The notes beneath the pieces are model-generated. The model searched no databases. It saw nothing but the letters and a program-made list of their open reading frames with translations, and had not been told where the DNA came from. 5,731 nt of DNA from Candidatus Hodarchaeota archaeon (GTDB taxonomy: Archaea > Asgardarchaeota > Heimdallarchaeia > Hodarchaeales > YT1-057): the NCBI GenBank assembly GCA_016839955.1, contig JAEOTI010000332.1, positions 1 to 5,731 on the forward strand, read 5' to 3'. The translations under genes and the position numbers were made by a program. Shown in pieces: positions 1-5,679 of this stretch. Position 1 is the stretch's first letter. Every line of letters begins with the position of its first letter.

Positions 1-12
1 TAAATTATCCAT
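1..12 (-). CDS. 5' end of a minus-strand gene leaving the window
   Basis: Only the first four codons are visible, reading M-D-N-L on the minus strand from an ATG at 12-10. The start is supported by an AGGAGG Shine-Dalgarno sequence at 26-21, eight bases upstream. A second ATG at 20-18 touches the Shine-Dalgarno directly and is therefore a poor start. The gene lies downstream of the AspBHI-like gene in the same direction, separated by about 160 bases, and it seems to have its own ribosome site and possibly its own promoter. Nothing can be said about its product. Confidence 0.5.
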
Positions 13-20
13 TTTTTCAT

Positions 21-71
21 CCTCCTAATTTAAAAATGATACGAAATAATTACTTTTAATCTTAAAAATCC
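21..71 (-). promoter_or_regulatory. Ribosome site and possible TATA box for the left-edge gene
   Basis: On the minus strand AGGAGG occupies 26-21. A T/A-rich element reading GGATTTTTAAG runs from 71 to 61. If it is an archaeal TATA box, transcription would begin near 39, leaving a short leader that carries the Shine-Dalgarno. The TATA assignment is weak in DNA this AT-rich; the Shine-Dalgarno is clear. Confidence 0.35.
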
Positions 72-171
72 TTGCATCTATTGTAAAAAAATGCTTATAT
101 CTTTTAAATCCAAGGTCGTAAAAGTGCTATTTCGCGACATTCTTTCACACACTCTTCAAAAATGAGAAAGG

Positions 172-1407
172 TTAAGAATTATTTTTCATTGGAAAATTGT
201 CATTTAACCAGGCCTTTAAAGAAATATCATCACTAAATCCTTTATCAACAAGAATTCTTACGATATCATCTCCAGAAATTATCAGAACTGGATGTTCATC
301 CTCAATAATCTCCTTATAAGCTTGTGGTGTAACATAACTTGATGTAATTAGAATACCAAATTGACGATATTTAATCCGCGAAATAAGACGTGAGGTTTGT
401 CTAATTCCAATTCCTCCTGATTCTGGATTGTGGCACTTTGCTTCAAATGCGAATTTAATAGATAATTTTTCACCGTGTATTGAACCAATTAGGTACTCTC
501 CCATACCGTCTCTTCCACCATCTCTCCAAGGTCGTGTAATATCAATATTAGTGAATCTTCTATCCATTAATTTCAACAAATGTCCACAAAAATGCTCAAA
601 TTTAAACGGATCCTGCTGGAAATGCATGAACAGGGTGTTCAGTAATTTCCTACCGATTTTGTCTGAAGGGAGCTGCTCTTCCTTCTTTCTATAAGTTTCT
701 ACTCTAGGTGATTTTAGGGGAATGATTCCTGTGTTTCCCAGTTTAATAAATTCCTTCCAAACGGGTAGTGAATATTCATGCGCATTTGGATTACTTTTTC
801 TCAACTCTTTCAGCCACTCCCTAGGTATTTCATTATCTCTAGTGTCTAAGATTGTAAAAAAAGCTTTGTAGTTCTGAAATCTTTCGTTCGCAGTTGATCG
901 CCAGATAGCAACTAAATCATTATCCGCATTAGAATTCAGTCTTCCTGGAGCAGCTAATCCAAGAAATCGTACAGTTCGACCCTTTCCACTTTTTTGAAAA
1001 ATTAGAAATGGGGGAATGTTGCTTCTGTCAAGATCACTTCCTGAAAGGAGATTAAAAGTATCTCTGAGTAAAGAATTGCCTCTTTTTGTTGTTTCGTGTA
1101 GTTTATGTCCAGCCTTTCTGTTATCACCGTAATATTGGAATATTCCAGACTCGGTATCAATGTAATCAGGCCACTCTAATTCGGAACCGCTGGTGTAAAG
1201 AACTACATACGCAGACTTCTCAGCATCATTCATATTTTCATTGATTTTCGTTTTTCTAGCGATCCTAAACCCTCCCGAGTTTCCGACACCTTCTAATAAT
1301 TTTGAAATAGGATCATCCCCAGCATTTCCTTCTATTCCTCCTCTATAAATTGCATCTATTATTAATGGTGCTTCCTTGAGGTCATCAAACTCAAATTCCC
1401 TTGCCAA
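172..1407 (-). CDS. AspBHI-type methylcytosine-dependent restriction endonuclease (Mrr-like nuclease domain)
   Basis: 411 residues. Residues about 13-155 match my recollection of the AspBHI N-terminal DNA-reading domain: G-N-A-G-D-D-P-x-S-K-L-L near 27-38, V-V-L-Y-T-S-G near 68-74, W-P-D at 79-81, Y-Y-G-D-N-R at 92-97 and L-H-x-T-x-x-x-G-N-x-L-L near 103-114. Residues about 268-390 look like an Mrr-type PD-(D/E)XK nuclease: G-G-R-D (D300), F-E-A-K (E322, K324), then G-I-L-I-T-S-S-Y-V-T-P-Q-A near 351-363 and L-I-I-S-G-D-D near 375-381. AspBHI itself cuts DNA outside a short site containing 5-methylcytosine. Here the role is inferred as cleavage of modified, or differently modified, DNA. The start is TTG, supported by TGAGGTG eight bases upstream; no better start is near. 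It follows the 402-residue gene by 42 bases and is probably co-transcribed with it. Length and active site appear intact. Confidence 0.85.
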   Translation of the reverse strand: MAREFEFDDLKEAPLIIDAIYRGGIEGNAGDDPISKLLEGVGNSGGFRIARKTKINENMNDAEKSAYVVLYTSGSELEWPDYIDTESGIFQYYGDNRKAGHKLHETTKRGNSLLRDTFNLLSGSDLDRSNIPPFLIFQKSGKGRTVRFLGLAAPGRLNSNADNDLVAIWRSTANERFQNYKAFFTILDTRDNEIPREWLKELRKSNPNAHEYSLPVWKEFIKLGNTGIIPLKSPRVETYRKKEEQLPSDKIGRKLLNTLFMHFQQDPFKFEHFCGHLLKLMDRRFTNIDITRPWRDGGRDGMGEYLIGSIHGEKLSIKFAFEAKCHNPESGGIGIRQTSRLISRIKYRQFGILITSSYVTPQAYKEIIEDEHPVLIISGDDIVRILVDKGFSDDISLKAWLNDNFPMKNNS

Positions 1408-1415
1408 ATAGAATT

Positions 1416-1422
1416 CACCTCA
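1416..1422 (-). promoter_or_regulatory. Shine-Dalgarno deciding a TTG start
   Basis: TGAGGTG on the minus strand, eight bases before the TTG at 1407-1405. This is a strong ribosome site and is the main reason to accept the TTG start of the AspBHI-like gene. Confidence 0.7.
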
Positions 1423-1449
1423 TTTCAAATTTGTTTCTATTGAGAGCAT

Positions 1450-2658
1450 CTATAAATTGTCATTAATAATTGAATCTAGATTAGTGTATTTCTGTTTCAA
1501 CTCTTCCAGTAGCTTCTCTTTTTTAAAGGTAATTAGGTCAAGAATTGATCCTTTTCCATAATGACTTGAAATTAATTCTGCTACTTGATTAAAGTGAAAT
1601 GTAAGCCTACTGAAGAAATCGTCATCGTTAGAAAACTCAAACCATAGTTGTTGCCCTCCTATTACCACTCTAGGAAATGAAATGAATTTTATATCTGGGT
1701 TTTGATTAACCATCCGTTGGACTTTGTTATCTAAACTCTTTGCTCTCTTACTTTGATATAATCCACCAAGCATAAAACCCATGTTGGAATATCCACTTTT
1801 TCTTTGATAATTTGGCATTACTATCTCGAAGAACTTCTTTTCCTCTGCACCTCTCATAGTACCAGCAGGCATAGACTTTATCTCGTAATGATAAGGAATA
1901 TAATTATCATGTTCTTTGTCATGAACAAATTTCTTTAGATCAAACTCTCTTAACTCTGATCTTACGGCATAAAAATGCCGTAAGATGTTCTCCCCTACTA
2001 ATCCCCATTTTCCAGATAATTTTCTAGAAATTGTTTGTTCATAAGGAACCGTAATTGCTTCTTCTAATGTTTTAAAACCAAAAAGAATGATTAAATAAGG
2101 ATTGAAATTTAAATCAGATATAGATAAACTTTCAATTTCCTTATAAATTGAAGAAATGAATTTAAATGCTTCAATTCTAATCCAATAATCAATATTCTCC
2201 AATGTTGGGCCAGTTAGCAAGAGATCCGTTAATAATTGATGGGAATTTGACGATTCAACCCATTTGTCTAATTTTCCCGAATTTATCCACTGATCTGCGT
2301 TTTCAATAAATTTGCTTATTTGTTTAAACTTAACACTATATTTTACAATCTGGTTATCGTTGAATTTTAGATTAAAGGATTTGGAAATTGCGATCAAAAA
2401 TTCAAATAAATCCAGTAAATCATAAATCTCTAAGAAATTTCTGTTACCCTCATACTCTGTCTGGACTAAAGTTATTAATTTCTCCATTCTCTCCAATTTT
2501 TTTGATTTAAATTGTGACAGAATTATTGCTTGGTTTGATTTTAGATCATTAATTTCCCTGATTTCGGAAATTATTCCTTCATATACGTTAGGAAGAGCTT
2601 TCTCATTCACTAAACAGATCATTTTATTCAAGATCATATAAAAGTCAATATGAGTCAT
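1450..2658 (-). CDS. Unrecognised 402-residue protein; possible PD-(D/E)XK nuclease of the restriction arm
   Basis: I do not recognise this family. The reading frame extends to a TTG at 2700, but the ATG at 2658 is preferred because GGAGAGGG lies seven bases upstream of it, while the TTG has no ribosome site and abuts the operator. Residues about 1-200 are rich in predicted helix (many Leu, Ile, Lys, Glu), with no signal peptide or membrane segment. From about 215 the composition changes to mixed alpha/beta. There G-L-V-G-E-N (E223), D251 and Y-E-I-K-S (E259, K261) are arranged like a PD-(D/E)XK active site: an early acidic helix residue, an Asp, then E-x-K eight and ten residues later. That is a motif-level inference only. 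It is the first gene of the operon with the AspBHI-like nuclease, and its promoter carries the same operator as nucS. It could be a restriction nuclease or a partner subunit of the AspBHI-like protein. Confidence is high that the gene is real and low for function. Confidence 0.75.
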   Translation of the reverse strand: MTHIDFYMILNKMICLVNEKALPNVYEGIISEIREINDLKSNQAIILSQFKSKKLERMEKLITLVQTEYEGNRNFLEIYDLLDLFEFLIAISKSFNLKFNDNQIVKYSVKFKQISKFIENADQWINSGKLDKWVESSNSHQLLTDLLLTGPTLENIDYWIRIEAFKFISSIYKEIESLSISDLNFNPYLIILFGFKTLEEAITVPYEQTISRKLSGKWGLVGENILRHFYAVRSELREFDLKKFVHDKEHDNYIPYHYEIKSMPAGTMRGAEEKKFFEIVMPNYQRKSGYSNMGFMLGGLYQSKRAKSLDNKVQRMVNQNPDIKFISFPRVVIGGQQLWFEFSNDDDFFSRLTFHFNQVAELISSHYGKGSILDLITFKKEKLLEELKQKYTNLDSIINDNL

Positions 2659-2665
2659 CTCACAG

Positions 2666-2673
2666 CCCTCTCC
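2666..2673 (-). promoter_or_regulatory. Shine-Dalgarno deciding an ATG start
   Basis: GGAGAGGG on the minus strand, seven bases before the ATG at 2658-2656. It supports this ATG over the in-frame TTG at 2700-2698. Confidence 0.65.
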
Positions 2674-2703
2674 TAACTCAGAAGCCTTATAGCCTTTCAA
2701 ACT

Positions 2704-2725
2704 TTGTAGGTGAAAATGACTACAA
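2704..2725. promoter_or_regulatory. Operator copy B, upstream of the restriction operon
   Basis: A 22-bp element with outer arms TTGTAG and CTACAA. Its right half, TGACTACAA, is identical to that of the perfect inverted repeat at 3141-3162, and 18 of 22 positions agree overall. It lies 45 bases before the ATG at 2658 and about 12-33 bases downstream of a TATA-like box, over the expected transcription start. Binding there should block transcription of the unknown/AspBHI operon. The likely binder is the winged-helix protein encoded at 2812-3099 (inference). Confidence 0.7.
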
Positions 2726-2736
2726 TTAAATCTGGA

Positions 2737-2745
2737 TATTATAAG
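2737..2745 (-). promoter_or_regulatory. TATA-like promoter element of the restriction operon
   Basis: CTTATAATA on the minus strand. As an archaeal TATA box it predicts a start near 2715, inside operator copy B. TATAAT could also be read as a bacterial -10, but I see no convincing -35 at the right spacing. Confidence 0.4.
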
Positions 2746-2767
2746 TCATAGTATATGATAAGACCTC

Positions 2768-2805
2768 AGAGTAAGAGAGGCTCCATTGGGGAGCCTTCTT
2801 ACTCT
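2768..2805. terminator. Strong stem-loop after the regulator gene
   Basis: Inverted repeat: outer arms AGAGTAAG (2768-2775) and CTTACTCT (2798-2805); inner arms GGCTCC (2779-2784) and GGAGCC (2790-2795), joined by further A-T pairs with one bulged G; the loop is ATTGG. In total about 16 pairs. It begins seven bases after the stop codon of the minus-strand regulator, the position of a terminator or of a 3' stability hairpin. No long T run follows on either strand, so intrinsic termination is only one possibility. Confidence 0.5.
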
Positions 2806-2811
2806 TCTTTC

Positions 2812-3099
2812 CTAACCCATAGTAAGAAAATCAAAAGTAATTGTACCATAGGCGAGTTTATACGTTATCCCTTCCTCCGATTCTTCTTTATTTAACAATT
2901 TAGCTGAAGTTAAAGATTCAATGTATTTGTACAAGGTCTCTCGATGTTCAAGGTCGATATGATCCCGTGAAGCTTCGTAGATCTCCCTTAAAGTTTTAGG
3001 CGTCCCATCTTTCAATAGACTAATTAATCTTACCCGCTTCTCATTCGATAAAGACTGACTGATTGCTACTATTTGCTTTATATTTGTAATTTCCACCAT
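2812..3099 (-). CDS. ArsR-like winged-helix transcription regulator, likely controller of the locus
   Basis: 95 residues, the usual size of a single-domain ArsR-type regulator. Residues 13-31 (S-Q-S-L-S-N-E-K-R-V-R-L-I-S-L-L) form the typical first helix. T-L-R-E-I-Y at 36-41 would be the second helix, and residues about 52-69 (H-R-E-T-L-Y-K-Y-I-E-S-L-T-S-A-K-L-L) the recognition helix. Residues 72-90 would be the wing, ending in a short hydrophobic tail. The only cysteine- or histidine-like metal ligands are isolated His residues, so a metal sensor is unlikely. The ATG at 3099 has GGA immediately next to it, which is too close for a ribosome site, and a TATA-like element lies 30 bases upstream, so the transcript may be leaderless. 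It is divergent from nucS and shares with it the perfect inverted repeat at 3141-3162. I infer that it binds this site and copy B, playing the part that C proteins play in bacterial restriction-modification systems. Confidence 0.8.
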   Translation of the reverse strand: MVEITNIKQIVAISQSLSNEKRVRLISLLKDGTPKTLREIYEASRDHIDLEHRETLYKYIESLTSAKLLNKEESEEGITYKLAYGTITFDFLTMG

Positions 3100-3125
3100 T
3101 CCTAATCAGAAATTAGACAAAAATC

Positions 3126-3133
3126 CTTAAATG
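3126..3133. promoter_or_regulatory. TATA-like element between the divergent genes
   Basis: CTTAAATG on the plus strand (CATTTAAG on the minus strand), nearly symmetric. Read leftward it lies 30 bases before the regulator's ATG, as expected for a leaderless archaeal transcript. Read rightward it predicts a nucS start near 3156, inside the operator. One box may therefore serve both directions. The assignment rests on position and composition only. Confidence 0.35.
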
Positions 3134-3140
3134 TAAAAGA

Positions 3141-3162
3141 TTGTAGTCAATAATGACTACAA
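3141..3162. promoter_or_regulatory. Operator copy A: perfect 9-4-9 inverted repeat
   Basis: TTGTAGTCA (3141-3149), spacer ATAA (3150-3153), TGACTACAA (3154-3162). It lies 18 bases before the nucS ATG and 41 bases before the regulator's ATG. A symmetric 22-bp site suits a dimeric winged-helix protein. It would overlap the nucS transcription start (repression) but lies upstream of the regulator's own TATA-like box, so its effect on the regulator could differ. A second copy precedes the restriction operon at 2704-2725. Confidence 0.8.
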
Positions 3163-3180
3163 AGTTAGGATTGTATAGCT

Positions 3181-3861
3181 ATGGATAATTCACAGGATAC
3201 TCCTGTTCCCCCATTCGTCGTGTTATTAGACAATTGTAAGATAAATTATTTAGGACGTGCAAAAGCTAGCTCAAAAGGAGGAGAATTTCTTACATTAGTA
3301 AAGAAAGATGGAACAATTTTGTTACATTCCCTCCAAAAAGGTATGCGGCCTGTTTTTTACAATCCTTCGGGGGATCTATCAGTCTCACTAAAAGAAAAGA
3401 ACATATTTCTCGAGTCAATTGCAGAGAACAAAGAAGTTTTAAAAGTAGAAGGCCAGATAAAAGACTTTATGGATATAGAAGATCAAGGGGAATCTAAAAC
3501 AAGGTCTTTTGAAGCTCGTGTTGGAACTGAAAAATGGATGGTTCAGCAACTCAAGAAAAAGCCAAGTATCTTTGGACTTAAAAAGAAAGATTTTGAAGGG
3601 GCTGAAGTACGGATTACCTCGGGACGAATTGATCTCCTTTTCACAGACCTGGTCATAGAGGTCAAAAAACGAGCTGGTGCTAGGACACATGACCAATTGT
3701 CTAGATATTTACGAGGTTCTGGAAAGAACCAAGGAATAATTGTGTGTATAAAAGCAACTAAGACGTTAAAAAGTGCAGTCGAAGAATCATCAAATATTCT
3801 TCTAGTGGAGAAACCTGAATGGTCTGAATTTGATTCGGAACTTTCTAAAGAAAACTATTGA
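3181..3861 (+). CDS. nucS: NucS/EndoMS-family endonuclease
   Basis: 226 residues, slightly shorter than typical archaeal NucS. The N-terminal part, about 13-90, carries the family pattern: C-K-I-N-Y-L-G-R-A, then K-D-G-T-I-L-L-H-S and R-P-V near 56. The C-terminal RecB-like nuclease domain has E117 (G-T-E-K), then G-R-I-D-L-L with D151, V-I-E-V-K-K with E160 and K162, and Q-L-S-R-Y with Q172 and Y176. These match the positions of the metal-binding and catalytic residues known for Pyrococcus NucS, so the enzyme should be active. Known members cut branched single-stranded DNA or make double-strand breaks at mismatches, with G:T among the best substrates. Oddities: the loop between D151 and E160 is shorter than usual, and the C-terminus shows no obvious PCNA-binding motif. 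A weak AGGA lies ten bases before the ATG. It is the first gene of an operon with the C5 methyltransferase, 14 bases downstream, and is preceded by the operator. Its job may be repair of deaminated methylcytosine or restriction. Confidence 0.87.
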   Translation: MDNSQDTPVPPFVVLLDNCKINYLGRAKASSKGGEFLTLVKKDGTILLHSLQKGMRPVFYNPSGDLSVSLKEKNIFLESIAENKEVLKVEGQIKDFMDIEDQGESKTRSFEARVGTEKWMVQQLKKKPSIFGLKKKDFEGAEVRITSGRIDLLFTDLVIEVKKRAGARTHDQLSRYLRGSGKNQGIIVCIKATKTLKSAVEESSNILLVEKPEWSEFDSELSKENY

Positions 3862-3862
3862 A

Positions 3863-3869
3863 GAAAGGA
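3863..3869 (+). promoter_or_regulatory. Shine-Dalgarno favouring a GTG start for the methyltransferase
   Basis: GAAAGGA, six bases before GTG at 3876. The earlier in-frame TTG at 3858, which overlaps the nucS stop codon, has no comparable ribosome site. Confidence 0.5.
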
Positions 3870-3875
3870 ATTATC

Positions 3876-5555
3876 GTGGAAAAACCCAAATTAAGTTTGA
3901 TAGACCTTTTTTGTGGTGCTGGTGGTTTCAGTACAGGTTTTCTAATTGCTGGAGAGTATGACATCAAGGCTGGAGTAGATATCAAAGGATTTATGGAGAG
4001 AAGTTTTATCCAAAATCATCCTGGGGCAAAATTTTTTCAATATGATATTAGAGAAAGTCCTCCACAAGAGATTTTAGAATTAAATCCTGATCTAGTAATA
4101 GGTAGTCCACCGTGTCAAGGTTTCAGTGATGCAAGAGGTGTTCGATATCGCCTTGACCGAAAGAATGATCTGGTCTTCAAATATTTCGAATGGATTGATC
4201 AAATTCAACCTAAAATAGCTATAATGGAAAATGTCAAGGGTATGAGTACAATAGGTAAAGCGTGGAGGAGTCTAGAAGATCCTGGTCATGAAGAAGATAT
4301 TGATTTTATGGAACTTCTAGAAGAAACTGTAAAAAAGATTGGTTTTACATTCACTTATGATATTTTGAACAGTAGAGACTTTGGTGTCCCACAAGAACGA
4401 GAACGAGTTTTTTGTCTAATGATCCGTAAAGACCTTAAGAAAAAATTCTCGTTACCTTCTCCTACACATGGAGAAAAAGAAAAAGAAACAAAACAAACCC
4501 AATTAGATGAATTTTTAGGGAGTAGGAACCAGAAAAGTGAAAAAGAACTCCAACCATTTGTAACTGTAAATGAAGCACTGCTTGGTCTTCCGAATCCTTC
4601 TAAGTATGAACAAGGAAATCATATTGATACTTCTTCTTTAAGCGTTCAACATCCAAGACAACACACCTGGTTTCAACAACTAATTTTCAACACTAATTTG
4701 ATTAATAATCATATTTCTCGTTATCCTAAAAACGAGGAAGTATTAGAAATCATCAAAAGAATACCTGAAGGGGTTACATATCGAAGTGATCGTCTTGGTG
4801 ATAAGCATATAGGAGTTTGGGAGGTCTTCAAGAACCAATTATCAGAAGAAGAACGTGAATTACTGAAAGATATAGCCATTCTAAGGACAAAAAACCACAT
4901 TAAGACAAGAAAAGGTAAATACAGCGAAGGATACGTCCCACGAGAATTCTTAGAAGAAAAAGGGCATTCAAAAGAAATATTGGAGAATCTCGTTAAAAGA
5001 AGGTTTCTTAAGCATCCTACATCTTGTCATTTAACGGAGAAAGCTAAACATCTTCTTAATAGAATTCAGGATGAAGAATCATCCCTCTCAAAACAAACAA
5101 CAGATGAAATGGTTACCAAAGCTGATTTAGCAGTATTGAATAAACTCTCAAAACTTCAATCAGAAGTTGAGGGCTCTGATGTTGTCCGAGATTATCAATT
5201 GGGAATCCTAACAAATACCTTGAGGAAACTTGTCAGGTTAGGTTGGATTAAAACTGGCAAAGTGGAAGAAGAATATGATTTGACTGCTAAAGCAGGTCAC
5301 AGAGGAAGATATTCTAGAATTGCTATGGGTTACCAATCAAGAACATTAATGACTGGATTCACAAACTTAAATGAAATTCTACATCCAAAAGAAAATCGTG
5401 GACTTTCATTAAGGGAAGGAGCACGTTTAATGAGTTTTCCTGATTCATTTACATTTTATGGTACATTTTCTCAAATCTCACTCCAGATTGGGAATGCAGT
5501 CGCACCACTTGTAGCAAGACAAATTGCTATAAATTTGTTGAAGGAAATCAATTGA
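3876..5555 (+). CDS. C5-cytosine DNA methyltransferase with a winged-helix insertion
   Basis: 559 residues from the GTG (565 if the TTG at 3858 is used). It transfers a methyl group from S-adenosylmethionine to carbon 5 of cytosine in a specific site. All key motifs are present in order: motif I D-L-F-C-G-A-G-G-F-S-T-G-F (10-22), motif IV G-S-P-P-C-Q-G-F-S with catalytic Cys80, motif VI E-N-V (118-120), motif VIII Q-E-R-E-R-V-F (173-179), motif IX L-S-L-R-E-G-A-R-L-M-S-F-P-D (510-523) and motif X G-N-A-V-A-P (539-544). It is longer than the roughly 330-450 residues common in the family because about 160 residues (315-476) are inserted in the target-recognition region. These look like two winged helices: one around 323-397 ending K-R-R-F-L-K-H-P...L-T-E-K-A, and one around 411-481 with L-R-K-L-V-R-L-G-W-I-K-T-G...Y-D-L-T-A-K-A-G. 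The gene is tightly coupled to nucS, so the two are likely co-translated and share the operator. It is intact and probably active; its target sequence cannot be read from the protein. Confidence 0.93.
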   Translation: MEKPKLSLIDLFCGAGGFSTGFLIAGEYDIKAGVDIKGFMERSFIQNHPGAKFFQYDIRESPPQEILELNPDLVIGSPPCQGFSDARGVRYRLDRKNDLVFKYFEWIDQIQPKIAIMENVKGMSTIGKAWRSLEDPGHEEDIDFMELLEETVKKIGFTFTYDILNSRDFGVPQERERVFCLMIRKDLKKKFSLPSPTHGEKEKETKQTQLDEFLGSRNQKSEKELQPFVTVNEALLGLPNPSKYEQGNHIDTSSLSVQHPRQHTWFQQLIFNTNLINNHISRYPKNEEVLEIIKRIPEGVTYRSDRLGDKHIGVWEVFKNQLSEEERELLKDIAILRTKNHIKTRKGKYSEGYVPREFLEEKGHSKEILENLVKRRFLKHPTSCHLTEKAKHLLNRIQDEESSLSKQTTDEMVTKADLAVLNKLSKLQSEVEGSDVVRDYQLGILTNTLRKLVRLGWIKTGKVEEEYDLTAKAGHRGRYSRIAMGYQSRTLMTGFTNLNEILHPKENRGLSLREGARLMSFPDSFTFYGTFSQISLQIGNAVAPLVARQIAINLLKEIN

Positions 5556-5658
5556 AATGACCATTTAGAGTGTTTAAAATTTACTTGGAAGACCCGTATA
5601 ATGAACTAGCATGGTTCTAACATAAAGCTTTGAGGAGTGCCTTTTTCGATTGAAAGCG

Positions 5659-5665
5659 TTTTTTT
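5659..5665 (+). terminator. T-tract, possible archaeal-type terminator
   Basis: A run of seven T, with a run of five T at 5642-5646 upstream, about 100 bases after the methyltransferase stop. Only a 5-bp stem (GCTTT at 5627-5631 with AAAGC at 5653-5657) precedes it. Archaeal termination often needs only T-tracts, so this may end the nucS-methyltransferase transcript. Confidence 0.35.
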
Positions 5666-5679
5666 GGGCTACTGAAACA

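Noticed and set aside
118..144. Short inverted repeat GTCG...CGAC downstream of the AspBHI-like gene
   Set aside because: The arms are only four bases and the loop about fourteen, which is expected by chance.
428..694. Open frame of 88 codons on the plus strand
   Set aside because: It lies entirely antisense to the AspBHI-like gene, has no ribosome site and no recognisable domain; it is a shadow of the real gene.
2659..2700. Fourteen extra N-terminal codons of the unknown protein from a TTG at 2700
   Set aside because: The TTG has no ribosome site and lies three bases from the operator, while the ATG at 2658 has a strong Shine-Dalgarno that falls inside this extension.
2735..2765. Bacterial sigma-70 promoter reading TATAAT on the minus strand
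   Set aside because: No acceptable -35 hexamer lies 16-18 bases upstream; an archaeal TATA reading fits the operator position and the NucS gene better.
3439..3696. Open frame of 85 codons on the minus strand
   Set aside because: It is antisense to the nuclease domain of nucS, rich in Phe/Ser/Cys as expected for a complement of Lys/Glu-rich coding sequence, and has no start signals.
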